Assembly: GCA_013696385.1 (NCBI GenBank)
Contig: JACCYR010000194.1
Location: 1 to 8,275 of the forward strand
Direction: 5' to 3'
Length of the DNA: 8,275 bases
Origin: Acidobacteriota bacterium
GTDB taxonomy: Bacteria; Acidobacteriota; Blastocatellia; Pyrinomonadales; Pyrinomonadaceae
In this document: one piece after another, positions 1-6,295 of the stretch
Position numbering within the stretch: the stretch's first letter is position 1
Layout: every line of letters begins with the position of its first letter
The notes under the pieces: model-generated
Database searches by the model: none
Told to the model about the DNA's origin: nothing
The model's input: only the letters and a program-made list of their open reading frames with translations
Position numbers and translations under genes: made by a program

Positions 1-768
1 AAACCGATAGTTTGGGGCATCGGTGGTCATATTGTTAAAACAGGACTTGCGCCGGTAATTATTGATTTGATGAAGCGCGGTTTTGTGTCCGCAATTGCTT
101 CCAACGGCTCGGTTTTGGTTCACGATACGGAAATTGCTCTTGTTGGATTTACTTCCGAAGATGTTGACGCGACTTTAAGTAAAGGTGATTTCGGCGCGGC
201 GCGGGAAACTGGCGAAATCTTAAATTCTGCCGCAAAGCGAGGACAGCAAGACAACATCGGTTTAGGCGAGGCAATGGGCAGAGAAGTTCTACAAAAAAAA
301 CCGCCAAATGCCGGAGATTCGCTTCTTTGCCAAACTTACAAATATAAAATTCCGTTCACGGCGCATCTGACAATCGGTGCTGACATCGGACATTTTCACA
401 GCAGTTGCGACGGTGCTTCTTTAGGCGCGACATCACACGCGGATTTCAAACTCTTTTGTTCGATTGTCAAAGAGTTAAACGGCGGCGGTGTTTATTTAAA
501 TTTAGGTTCAGCCGTGGTTATGCCGGAAATTTTCTTGAAAGCTGTAACGGTTGTGCGAAATTTAGGTTTTCCGCTTGAAGATTTTACGACCGCAAATTTT
601 GATTTCATTCAACATTATCGCCCGATTACAAACGTCGTCCGCCGTCCGACGGCTGGCGGCGCAGGTCACGGCTTTTCAATTACCGGACATCACGAAATTA
701 TGATTCCACTGCTTGCCGCGCATATTTTATGCGGTGATTCATTTTTTGCAGAAGCCCGCACGAAGTAA
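1..768 (+). CDS. Deoxyhypusine synthase family protein, 5'-truncated by the window edge
   Basis: The open frame runs from base 1 with no start needed inside the window (KPIVWGIGGHIVKTG upstream of the first ATG at 70), so the gene begins outside it; about 255 residues are visible. Conserved blocks resemble bacterial members of the deoxyhypusine synthase (DHS) fold family: NGSVLVHDTEIAL near visible residue 36, TSEDV, a CDGASLGATSHADF block, NLGSAVVMPE, FTTANFDF and a C-terminal ITGHHEIMIPLL. True DHS transfers an aminobutyl group from spermidine to a lysine of eIF5A using NAD. Bacteria lack eIF5A, and some relatives act on free polyamines instead, for example as homospermidine synthase. The eukaryotic catalytic-lysine motif (WGKI) is not visible in the C-terminal part, so substrate and even catalysis are uncertain. 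The gene ends with TAA and faces polA tail to tail. Family is fairly secure, function is not. Confidence 0.82.
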   Translation, partial: KPIVWGIGGHIVKTGLAPVIIDLMKRGFVSAIASNGSVLVHDTEIALVGFTSEDVDATLSKGDFGAARETGEILNSAAKRGQQDNIGLGEAMGREVLQKKPPNAGDSLLCQTYKYKIPFTAHLTIGADIGHFHSSCDGASLGATSHADFKLFCSIVKELNGGGVYLNLGSAVVMPEIFLKAVTVVRNLGFPLEDFTTANFDFIQHYRPITNVVRRPTAGGAGHGFSITGHHEIMIPLLAAHILCGDSFFAEARTK

Positions 769-928
769 GGGCGAACAGCACACTTATGCGCGTGCGTGTC
801 TCCGCATTTTCCGATAGATGAAATATATTTCATGCCAAGACACGCAAAGGGCGCAAAGTAAGATAAACTTGGCGAACTTGGCGGACTTGGCGTGAAAATC
901 TTTGTATTACAATCAACTAAAAATTACT
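769..928. other. Convergent spacer with nested inverted repeats
   Basis: This is the gap between two converging genes. It holds a 9-bp perfect inverted repeat, TGCGTGTCT at 793-801 against AGACACGCA at 838-846. Inside its loop lies a perfect 16-base palindrome, ATGAAATATATTTCAT, at 818-833. The right part belongs to the periodic hairpin at 831-894, listed separately. No clear U-tract follows any stem, so a classical intrinsic terminator cannot be pointed to, although these structures are well placed to separate the two converging transcripts. Confidence 0.55.
831..894. repeat. Imperfect hairpin built from a 9-nt periodic repeat
   Basis: The right arm has three consecutive 9-mers of the form RACTTGGCG at 866-892. 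The left arm (831-858) reads GCCAAG, CGCAAAG, CGCAAAG at about 9-nt spacing, which is the degenerate reverse complement of the right arm. The loop is about 9 nt (859-867). Both arms thus share the same period and can pair over about 27 bases with mismatches and one bulge. This looks like a dispersed intergenic repeat rather than a unique operator. Confidence 0.6.
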
Positions 929-3643
929 TTATTTGGTAGTCATCCAGTTTTTGCCCGCGCCGATTTCAACTGTTAAAGGAACATCGAGTTCAACCGCATT
1001 TTCCATCTCGTGTTTGATAATTTCCATCGCTTTATCGGTTTCGGCTTCGGGAGATTCAAATAAAAGTTCATCGTGAACCTGCATAATCATTTTCGTTTGC
1101 AGATTTTCGCGTTTTAATGCCGCATCAACTTTGAGCATCGCAATTTTCACAATGTCGCTCGCAAAACCTTGAATCGGCATATTAATAGCTTCGCGTTCGG
1201 CGCGTGAACGCACGTTATGATTGCGGTCATTTATCGAAGGCAGATAACGCCGTCTGCCGTAAATTGAAGAAACGTAACCTTGTTCTTTAGCGATTTCCGG
1301 TGTTTCTTCCATAAATTTTTTGACACCTTTGTAAGTTTCATAATAATCTTCGATAACTTTTTTGGCTTCGGCGCGTGAAAGCCCGACGCGCTGCGAAAGT
1401 CCGTAGGCTTCGATGGCGTAGGCAATCGCAAAATTGACGATTTTCGCAAGACGGCGTTTTTCCTTCAAATCTTTTTCATTTTTTGCGCCGAAAACTAATT
1501 TGGCAGTTTGCGCGTGAATGTCTTCGCCGTTTTGAAATGCTTCGAGCATTCTTTTGTCGCGCGTGATGTGCGCCAAAAGCCTTAATTCTAATTGCGAATA
1601 ATCGGCGGAAATTAGCTTTTTACCTTTTTCGGGAATAAATGCGCGGCGGATTTGCTGACCGAGTTCGGTTCTGATTGGAATATTTTGCAAGTTCGGGTCG
1701 CTCGACGAAAGCCGTCCGGTTGTTGTTACAGTTTGATTCAAATTTCCGTGAATACGCCCGTCGTCGTCAATTAATTTCGGCAAAGCGTCGGCGTAAGTCG
1801 CTTTTAATTTATCGAGTTCGCGGTAATCAATAATCAATTGTGCGATTTCGTAGTTCACGGCAAGTTCGAGCAAAATGTCTTTGCCGGTTGAAACTTGTCC
1901 GGTCGCGGTTTTTTTGACTCCGGCGATGTTGAGTTCCTGCAAAATTTCGCCGACTTGTTTAGGCGAAGCGATATTAAATTCGCGTCCCGAAATGGCAAAA
2001 ATCTTTTCGCTCAAACCTTTGAGTTCGGTTGAGATAAAATCGGAAAAACCGTGCAACGCCTCAACGTCAACCTTTAAGCCTGCTATTTCCATCTCGAAAA
2101 GAAGCGGCACAAGCGGCATTTCGATTTTCGTATAAATTTCTTCAAGTCCGTCTTCTTCAATTTTCTTTCTTAAAAGCGGTGCAAGTTGAAAGGTAAAATC
2201 GGCGCGTTCGGTTGTGCGATATTGCGATTCGGTCCAACCTTCGGGAATTTCGGCGGAAATTTCAGTACCTAAATTCAATTGGGCAAGCATTGGTAAATCA
2301 TATTTTGAACGGCTTGAATCCAATAAATATGCCGCAATCATTGTGTCATCTGCGACGGCTTCCGGCTCAATATCTAATTTTTTCAGAACCGCGAGATTGC
2401 ATTTATAATCGTGCGTAATTTTTTCCAAAAAACCGTTTGATAAAATATCTCGCAGCGAGGTTATTGCTTCCTCACGTCCTTCCGAAAAATTCTCTAAATC
2501 TATGTAATAACTTGCGCCCGCGCCGATTGCAATTGCCACGCCGAGCGGCGGCTTTTTCGCGTAAGAATCGGCTTTCGCGCCGGAATTTGAATCGTCAACC
2601 AAAAAACTCCAATGCTCGGTTTCCCACAAACGGCGAATCAATTTGTCTAAATCTTCGCGCGATTTGATTAAATGATAATGTCTTTGTGTTTCGACAATCG
2701 GCGCACCGATACCATCAAAAAGCGGCGCGGAGTCAGCAAATTCGCGTGTCAAAGCCGTAAATTCCAACTCGCGGAAAAGCGCGTAAGCCAACGGGCGATT
2801 CGGCGCGTTGTGTTTGAGCGCGTCCAAATCGAGTTCAATCGGAACTTCCTTGTGAACCGTGGCAAGTTCGATTGATTGGCGAATCAAATCCTGATTGTTT
2901 TGCAGACTTTCCCGATAAGTTTTATGCGTAACTTCATCGGCACGGCGCATTGCTTCTTCTGCCGAACCAAACTGTTGGACGAGTTTCATCGCGCCTTTTT
3001 CGCCGATGCCGGGCGCGCCCGGAATATTGTCAATCGCGTCGCCCATCAAACCTAAAAGGTCAATAATCTTCGATGGCGGAACACCGAATTTATTTTCAAC
3101 CCACGCTTCATCGCACCATTCAACGGGCGGCACGGCGACTTTACGTTTAATGTTTTGCGAGTTTTGGCGCATACAAACAATCAGCGGGTCGCGCACGAGT
3201 TGGCATAAATCCTTATCATTCGACACAATAACAGCTTGCATACCTTTTTTGGCGACTCTCTGCGCCAACGTGCCGATTAAATCATCGGCTTCAAAACCGC
3301 CAATTTTCAAAATCGGAATACCAAACGCTTCACAAACTTTAACGATATAAGGCATTTGCGAAGATAAATCGTCTGGCATCGCGTCGCGGTTTGCCTTATA
3401 CGCGGCAAAATTATCGTGGCGAAAAGTCTTTTCGGCGGTATCGAAAACGGCGGCGATGTAATCAGGTTTCTCATCGTTCAGAAGTTTCCGCAGCATATTC
3501 GTAAAGACAAAAACGGCTTGCGTAACCTGCCCTTTGCTGCTTCGCAAAGGCTCTTGGCGCATTCCCATCGGCGCAAAAAACGCACGGAAAATGTGCGACA
3601 TCGTATCAATCAAAAATACTCGTTTTAAGTTTTCTGGCGGCAT
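929..3643 (-). CDS. polA: DNA polymerase I, proofreading domain apparently inactive
   Basis: Repair and Okazaki-fragment-maturation polymerase, cytoplasmic, 904 residues from the chosen start. The N-terminal 5' nuclease domain (about 1-290) shows a YKANR block, GFEADD, SNDKD and the helix-hairpin-helix GDAIDNIPGAPGIGEKG. A 3'-5' exonuclease-like domain (about 320-500) aligns with Klenow but has lost most metal ligands: the DTE motif reads DDS, the D424 equivalent reads N and the D501 equivalent reads R. The polymerase domain has motif A SADYSQLELR (D681), the O helix with R730, K734, F738 and Y742, and motif C QVHDE (855-859). Two normally glycine O-helix positions are alanine (NFAIAYA). The ATG at 3643 is preferred over an in-frame TTG at 3679 because the likely -10 box lies between them. 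Length matches the family. Confidence 0.97.
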   Translation of the reverse strand: MPPENLKRVFLIDTMSHIFRAFFAPMGMRQEPLRSSKGQVTQAVFVFTNMLRKLLNDEKPDYIAAVFDTAEKTFRHDNFAAYKANRDAMPDDLSSQMPYIVKVCEAFGIPILKIGGFEADDLIGTLAQRVAKKGMQAVIVSNDKDLCQLVRDPLIVCMRQNSQNIKRKVAVPPVEWCDEAWVENKFGVPPSKIIDLLGLMGDAIDNIPGAPGIGEKGAMKLVQQFGSAEEAMRRADEVTHKTYRESLQNNQDLIRQSIELATVHKEVPIELDLDALKHNAPNRPLAYALFRELEFTALTREFADSAPLFDGIGAPIVETQRHYHLIKSREDLDKLIRRLWETEHWSFLVDDSNSGAKADSYAKKPPLGVAIAIGAGASYYIDLENFSEGREEAITSLRDILSNGFLEKITHDYKCNLAVLKKLDIEPEAVADDTMIAAYLLDSSRSKYDLPMLAQLNLGTEISAEIPEGWTESQYRTTERADFTFQLAPLLRKKIEEDGLEEIYTKIEMPLVPLLFEMEIAGLKVDVEALHGFSDFISTELKGLSEKIFAISGREFNIASPKQVGEILQELNIAGVKKTATGQVSTGKDILLELAVNYEIAQLIIDYRELDKLKATYADALPKLIDDDGRIHGNLNQTVTTTGRLSSSDPNLQNIPIRTELGQQIRRAFIPEKGKKLISADYSQLELRLLAHITRDKRMLEAFQNGEDIHAQTAKLVFGAKNEKDLKEKRRLAKIVNFAIAYAIEAYGLSQRVGLSRAEAKKVIEDYYETYKGVKKFMEETPEIAKEQGYVSSIYGRRRYLPSINDRNHNVRSRAEREAINMPIQGFASDIVKIAMLKVDAALKRENLQTKMIMQVHDELLFESPEAETDKAMEIIKHEMENAVELDVPLTVEIGAGKNWMTTK

Positions 3644-3662
3644 AATTTTTTCTGGAAAAAAG

Positions 3663-3692
3663 ATTTTACCACAGAGCAAAGAAAGTGGTGAA
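3663..3692 (-). promoter_or_regulatory. Putative polA promoter with extended -10
   Basis: On the minus strand, TGG-TAAAAT (3671 down to 3663) is an extended -10 element. A partial -35, TTCACC (3692-3687), lies 18 bases upstream. Transcription would begin near 3656, giving a leader of about 13 nt before the ATG at 3643. This excludes the upstream TTG as a start. No strong Shine-Dalgarno sequence is visible (CCAGAAAAAATT precedes the ATG). The -35 falls inside the left arm of the heptamer hairpin. Confidence 0.5.
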
Positions 3693-3770
3693 CAGTAAGT
3701 GGTAAATGGTAAATTTGTGATAAGCGAATTATTAACGATTTACCACTTACCATTTACCACCTACCACTTT
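3682..3770. repeat. Heptamer-based (GGTAAAT/GGTAAGT) inverted repeat
   Basis: Two 33-base arms, 3682-3714 and 3738-3770, are reverse complements at 26 of 33 positions by my count, separated by a 23-nt loop. Each arm is itself a tandem array of 7-mers: GTGGTAA, ATGGTAA and variants. The element fills most of the divergent spacer between polA and tRNA-Glu. It resembles the short tandemly repeated heptamers well known from filamentous cyanobacteria, but here it is arranged as a hairpin. Confidence 0.75.
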
Positions 3771-3777
3771 TTCCCGT

Positions 3778-3806
3778 TTGACAGAAAAAAAACCTTGCGT
3801 TATTCT
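3778..3806 (+). promoter_or_regulatory. Strong sigma-70-type promoter for tRNA-Glu
   Basis: A perfect TTGACA (3778-3783) is followed after exactly 17 bases by TATTCT (3801-3806), which keeps the first three and the last base of TATAAT. Transcription would start near 3813, about 86 nt before the mature tRNA. The leader contains a 7-bp inverted repeat, GTATTTG (3855-3861) against CAAATAC (3871-3877), which might assist 5' processing. No other gene lies between this promoter and the tRNA. Confidence 0.6.
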
Positions 3807-3898
3807 ACCTTCTTCGTTGTTGGTTGAAAGCGTGATATTTGAAGATTGAATTTTGTATTTGGAGATATTTCAAATACGTTCATCACAAACCACTTTGC

Positions 3899-3974
3899 GA
3901 CCCGTTCGTCTAGGGGTCTAGGACACCGCCCTTTCACGGCGGCAACACGGGTTCAAATCCCGTACGGGTCGCCA
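3899..3974 (+). tRNA. tRNA-Glu (anticodon TTC), CCA encoded
   Basis: A complete cloverleaf is visible. The acceptor stem GACCCGT (3899-3905) pairs with ACGGGTC (3964-3970), followed by discriminator G and an encoded CCA (3972-3974). The anticodon stem CCGCC/GGCGG (3926-3930 and 3938-3942) encloses loop CTTTCAC with anticodon TTC at 3933-3935. The T stem ACGGG/CCCGT (3947-3951 and 3959-3963) encloses TTCAAAT. The sequence is very close to bacterial tRNA-Glu, including the TTCGTCTAG start of the D arm and the CACCGCCCTTTCACGGCGG anticodon arm. It reads GAA and GAG codons and, where the C5 pathway is used, also feeds tetrapyrrole synthesis. Confidence 0.98.
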
Positions 3975-4015
3975 TCTTTTTTTCAACAATCCGCATCATA
4001 GCTTGTTAAAAACCG

Positions 4016-4043
4016 TTCGCTTGCACATCGAAGCGAATTTTTT
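4016..4043 (+). terminator. Intrinsic terminator after tRNA-Glu
   Basis: A 7-bp perfect stem, TTCGCTT (4016-4022) with AAGCGAA (4031-4037), has an 8-nt loop and is followed by six T residues (4038-4043). It ends the tRNA transcript about 40 nt past the CCA. The T-tract stops only a few bases before the Shine-Dalgarno of the next gene, so readthrough past this hairpin could also supply that gene's mRNA. Confidence 0.7.
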
Positions 4044-4047
4044 ATTT

Positions 4048-4055
4048 GGAGAGAG
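4048..4055 (+). promoter_or_regulatory. Ribosome binding site fixing the start of the TPR gene
   Basis: GGAGAGAG sits immediately upstream of the ATG at 4058, with GGAG six bases from it. This makes ATG 4058 the start rather than the in-frame TTG at 4046, which would overlap the ribosome binding site itself. It is the only strong Shine-Dalgarno sequence in front of a gene in this window. Confidence 0.75.
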
Positions 4056-4057
4056 AA

Positions 4058-5806
4058 ATGTTTAAAAAAATCTTTTACAGCTTCGCTTTAATATCAATCG
4101 CCTTTTTCTCAATCCGCGCGCAAACGGTTAATAAAAATGCTGATACGGTAATGATTCTGCCATTTGAAAACACTTCAAACAAGGCGGAATTTAATTGGGG
4201 TGGCGAAAGTTTTGCCGATTCGCTGTCTGATTTGTTGAAAGTTCCGAGTTTGAATGTTGTTTCCAATCAGGAACGCAAAATCATTCAACAGCGGCTTCGT
4301 GTGCCGCTGACAACTTTACCGAGTTTAGCGACCTCGCTCAAACTTGCGCGTGAAGCCAAAGCCTCGCTTTTGATTGCGGGAAAATATAATATTGTTCCTG
4401 CGCAAGGAGATACGGCGGCAACCGTCAGCGTTACGGCAAAAATTATTCGCGTTAACGAAGGCAGATTTTTGAGCGAAGAATTTCCTGATGGCAGACGCAT
4501 TACCCGCGATATTATTCTCAATGACGCACTCGGAAATCTGCAAACTGTTGAAGGACAAGTCGCTTATCAAATTCTCTATCAACGCGACAAAGCCTTGCCG
4601 TTTTCGCAAAATCAGTTTATCGAAACGGCAAATAAAGTTCCGGCGCGGGCTTTTGAAGCATATATTAAAGGTTTGCTGACACCCGAATCCGAACTGCAAA
4701 CCCGCGAAAATTATTTCAAAAATGCGCTGCGGATTTTTGCCGAAGAAAAGGACGGCGCAATTTACGCCAGCACCGCGCTCGAACTCGGACATTTTTATTT
4801 GAATCAGCGCAAAAACAATGAGGCGATTGAGTATTTTTCGCGTGTGCCGCAGGAAAGCCCGCAATATGCCGAAGCAGCTTTTTATACGGGTTTGATTTGG
4901 TGGCAGCAAAACAATTTTGAACAAGCCCTTGCCGTCCTGCGACCATTGGCGGAAGATTTGAAATTAACCAGCGTTTATAACACGATTGGCGCGATTGCCG
5001 TGCAAGCCTCGCTTGCCGAAAAGAAAAATAAAGGCAAATCCGACGCGCTCTTGAATGAAGGTCTCGATTTCTTAAAAAAAGCGGCAGATTCTGCTCCCGA
5101 TGAGTTGAATACTAGATTTAATTATGGTTTTGCGTTGTTTTTGAATAATAATTTCGCCGAAGCCGCACAACAATTGCGTCCTGTTTTAGCGATTAATTCC
5201 CGCGATGGCGAATCTTATTTTCTGCTGGCAAAGGCTTTAGAAAAATCCGGCGACAGCACAGCCGCCGATTTTGACAATCAAGCCCGTCGCTTTTTGTCTG
5301 AAAACAATCGTTATGCCAAACTCGAAAGCGATTGGAAAAATTCGCGCATTGACGGAATAAATCTGCGAGTTGTTCAACCGCCGCGGAAAGATTTTGTCAG
5401 CGTTGTTTTAATTAAAAAGCAAGCGACACCGATGCAGACACCGCAGAGCGAAACCGAAACCTTGCTCGCGCAAGCCCGCACGTTTTACAAAAATGGCGGC
5501 GACGACGAAGCAATGGCGGTTTTGCGAAAAGTTTTAGCCAGCGAACCGATGAGTGCGGAAGCCTATCTTTTGCTTGGCAACATTCATTTGCGGCGCGGTG
5601 ATCTGGAGCAGTCCGTCAGTAGTTTGAAAACTGCTTTGTTTTGGGATAGTCAACTGATAAACGCTCATATCGCGCTCGGCAAAATTTTCTTGGAGAAGCG
5701 CGATTGCTTGCAGGCAAAAAATTATTCCGTTTCCGCTTTGACAATAGATGCGGAAAATCAGGATGCTTTAGGTTTACAGCGTCAAGTTGAGCGGTGTGGC
5801 AAATAG
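4058..5806 (+). CDS. Secreted TolB-N/FlgO-like domain protein with tetratricopeptide repeats
   Basis: 582 residues. The N-terminus (MFKKIFYSFALISIAFFSIRA) is a lysine-plus-hydrophobic signal peptide, with likely cleavage near residue 21 before QTV, so the protein is exported. There is no lipobox cysteine. Residues about 30-170 begin with VMILPFENTS and contain FADSLSDLL, a pattern typical of the TolB N-terminal/FlgO-like alpha-beta domain that precedes TPR arrays in many proteins. TPR-like helical pairs follow at about 235-405 (for example FYTGLIWWQQNNFEQALAVL) and again at about 468-580 (EAYLLLGNIHLRRGDLEQSV), separated by a proline- and threonine-containing linker around 440-465. The role is probably protein-protein scaffolding in the periplasm or at the outer membrane; no enzyme motif is seen and no specific function can be assigned. 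It appears monocistronic. Confidence 0.85.
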   Translation: MFKKIFYSFALISIAFFSIRAQTVNKNADTVMILPFENTSNKAEFNWGGESFADSLSDLLKVPSLNVVSNQERKIIQQRLRVPLTTLPSLATSLKLAREAKASLLIAGKYNIVPAQGDTAATVSVTAKIIRVNEGRFLSEEFPDGRRITRDIILNDALGNLQTVEGQVAYQILYQRDKALPFSQNQFIETANKVPARAFEAYIKGLLTPESELQTRENYFKNALRIFAEEKDGAIYASTALELGHFYLNQRKNNEAIEYFSRVPQESPQYAEAAFYTGLIWWQQNNFEQALAVLRPLAEDLKLTSVYNTIGAIAVQASLAEKKNKGKSDALLNEGLDFLKKAADSAPDELNTRFNYGFALFLNNNFAEAAQQLRPVLAINSRDGESYFLLAKALEKSGDSTAADFDNQARRFLSENNRYAKLESDWKNSRIDGINLRVVQPPRKDFVSVVLIKKQATPMQTPQSETETLLAQARTFYKNGGDDEAMAVLRKVLASEPMSAEAYLLLGNIHLRRGDLEQSVSSLKTALFWDSQLINAHIALGKIFLEKRDCLQAKNYSVSALTIDAENQDALGLQRQVERCGK

Positions 5807-5998
5807 TTTCTTGCGGTAAAAAAGCTATTTATTATTTGATATTCCAAATAGTATAACTTTTATCCGAAATTTAAGACTTAAAACTCAAAAATTTTTATAT
5901 TCAAATAATGAATTTTATATTTCATTTTTATTTATAGTTCGATGTTTATTGAGTTTTGAATCCAAAATCCAAAATCCAAAACCCAAAATCGAATTATG
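5807..5998. other. AT-rich spacer downstream of the TPR gene
   Basis: No gene is supported in these 192 bases. The stop of the TPR gene lies in AAATAG (5801-5806), which can pair with CTATTT (5824-5829); the stem is weak and lacks a good U-tract, so it is not called as a terminator. The rest is strongly AT-rich and contains the repeat hairpin listed at 5857-5988. Confidence 0.5.
5857..5988. repeat. TCCAAAA heptamer array with a degenerate inverted partner
   Basis: Four consecutive heptamers at 5961-5988 read TCCAAAA three times, then CCCAAAA. The segment 5949-5980, starting TTGAGTTTT, is matched by a degenerate reverse complement at 5857-5888, which includes the perfect 9-bp pair AAAACTCAA (5880-5888) with TTGAGTTTT (5949-5957). 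Over 32 positions about 22 can pair. The loop is about 60 nt and AT-rich. The tandem array is certain; the hairpin interpretation is weaker because of low complexity. Confidence 0.6.
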
Positions 5999-6170
5999 GC
6001 ACGCTGTATGCAGTGTGTAACAGCGGCTTGCTTATTAAAGTTTAATAAGACCCTGCCGCCAACTCTTCTTCGAGTGTAGCTTGTCGCTGCACTTGACCGC
6101 CTTCCGAGCGTTCCTTCAGTTATCTTTCCTATTAAGAGCTTAGTCGGTTTCGACTAAGCTCTCCTGCTTT
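5999..6170 (+). ncRNA. Candidate structured small RNA ending in an intrinsic terminator
   Basis: This stretch is less AT-rich than its flanks, encodes no plausible protein and can fold in a nested way. An outer stem pairs ACGCT (6001-6005) with AGCGT (6107-6111). A second pairs TGCAGTG (6009-6015) with CGCTGCA (6085-6091). Then GCGGC (6023-6027) pairs with GCCGC (6055-6059), and an inner hairpin CTTATTA/TAATAAG (6031-6049) caps it. A small hairpin ACTC/GAGT lies on the 3' side near 6062-6075. A 12-bp terminator hairpin follows. One long irregular rod with a small hairpin on its 3' strand recalls 6S RNA, but I see no recognisable 6S sequence signature. It could instead be a leader of lnt or an undescribed RNA. 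Ends are estimates. Confidence 0.45.
6135..6170 (+). terminator. Strong terminator hairpin upstream of lnt
   Basis: A perfect 12-bp stem, AGAGCTTAGTCG (6135-6146) with CGACTAAGCTCT (6151-6162), has a GTTT tetraloop and is followed by CCTGCTTTTA. The T-run is short and displaced, but the stem is the most stable in the window. It stops 125 bases before lnt, so it most likely ends the RNA mapped at 5999-6134 rather than any protein gene. Confidence 0.7.
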
Positions 6171-6280
6171 TATATATAATATTGGGATTCATTCATTTTG
6201 AAGCAATTTTTTTCTAACTTCAATCAAAAATCTCAATTTGCTGTTAGAATAAATTTCAAACTCACAACTGACAAATTTTT

Positions 6281-6289
6281 TGCTAAAAT
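6281..6289 (+). promoter_or_regulatory. Extended -10 element placed for leaderless lnt transcription
   Basis: TGC-TAAAAT at 6281-6289 has the form of an extended -10. Only six bases separate its last T from the ATG at 6296, so the expected start point is the A of the ATG. There is no Shine-Dalgarno sequence in front of lnt and no clear -35 at the right distance, consistent with an extended -10 promoter. An alternative -10, TAGAAT at 6245-6250, would give a leader of about 40 nt. Confidence 0.45.
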
Positions 6290-6295
6290 GACAAT

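Noticed and set aside
3644..3679. TTG at 3679 as an upstream start giving a 916-residue PolA
   Set aside because: The likely -10 box (3668-3663) lies downstream of it, and the extra residues MLCGKIFFPEKI do not fit the family.
3682..3770. CRISPR array
   Set aside because: The repeats are contiguous 7-mers with no unique spacers of regular length and no cas genes.
4325..4924. A 199-codon minus-strand ORF opposite the TPR gene
   Set aside because: It is an antisense shadow; the forward frame has a signal peptide, Shine-Dalgarno and TPR pattern, the reverse frame has none.
5996..6079. A 27-codon ORF (MARCMQCVTAACLLK, then FNKTLPPTLLRV) in the spacer before lnt
   Set aside because: It has no Shine-Dalgarno, lies within the stem-forming region and shows no recognisable protein; it is more likely a chance ORF in an RNA-like segment.
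5999..6170. Assignment as 6S RNA, SRP RNA, RNase P RNA or a known riboswitch
   Set aside because: Hallmark sequences of SRP RNA, RNase P and common riboswitches are absent, and the resemblance to 6S is only in overall layout; naming it would go beyond the evidence.
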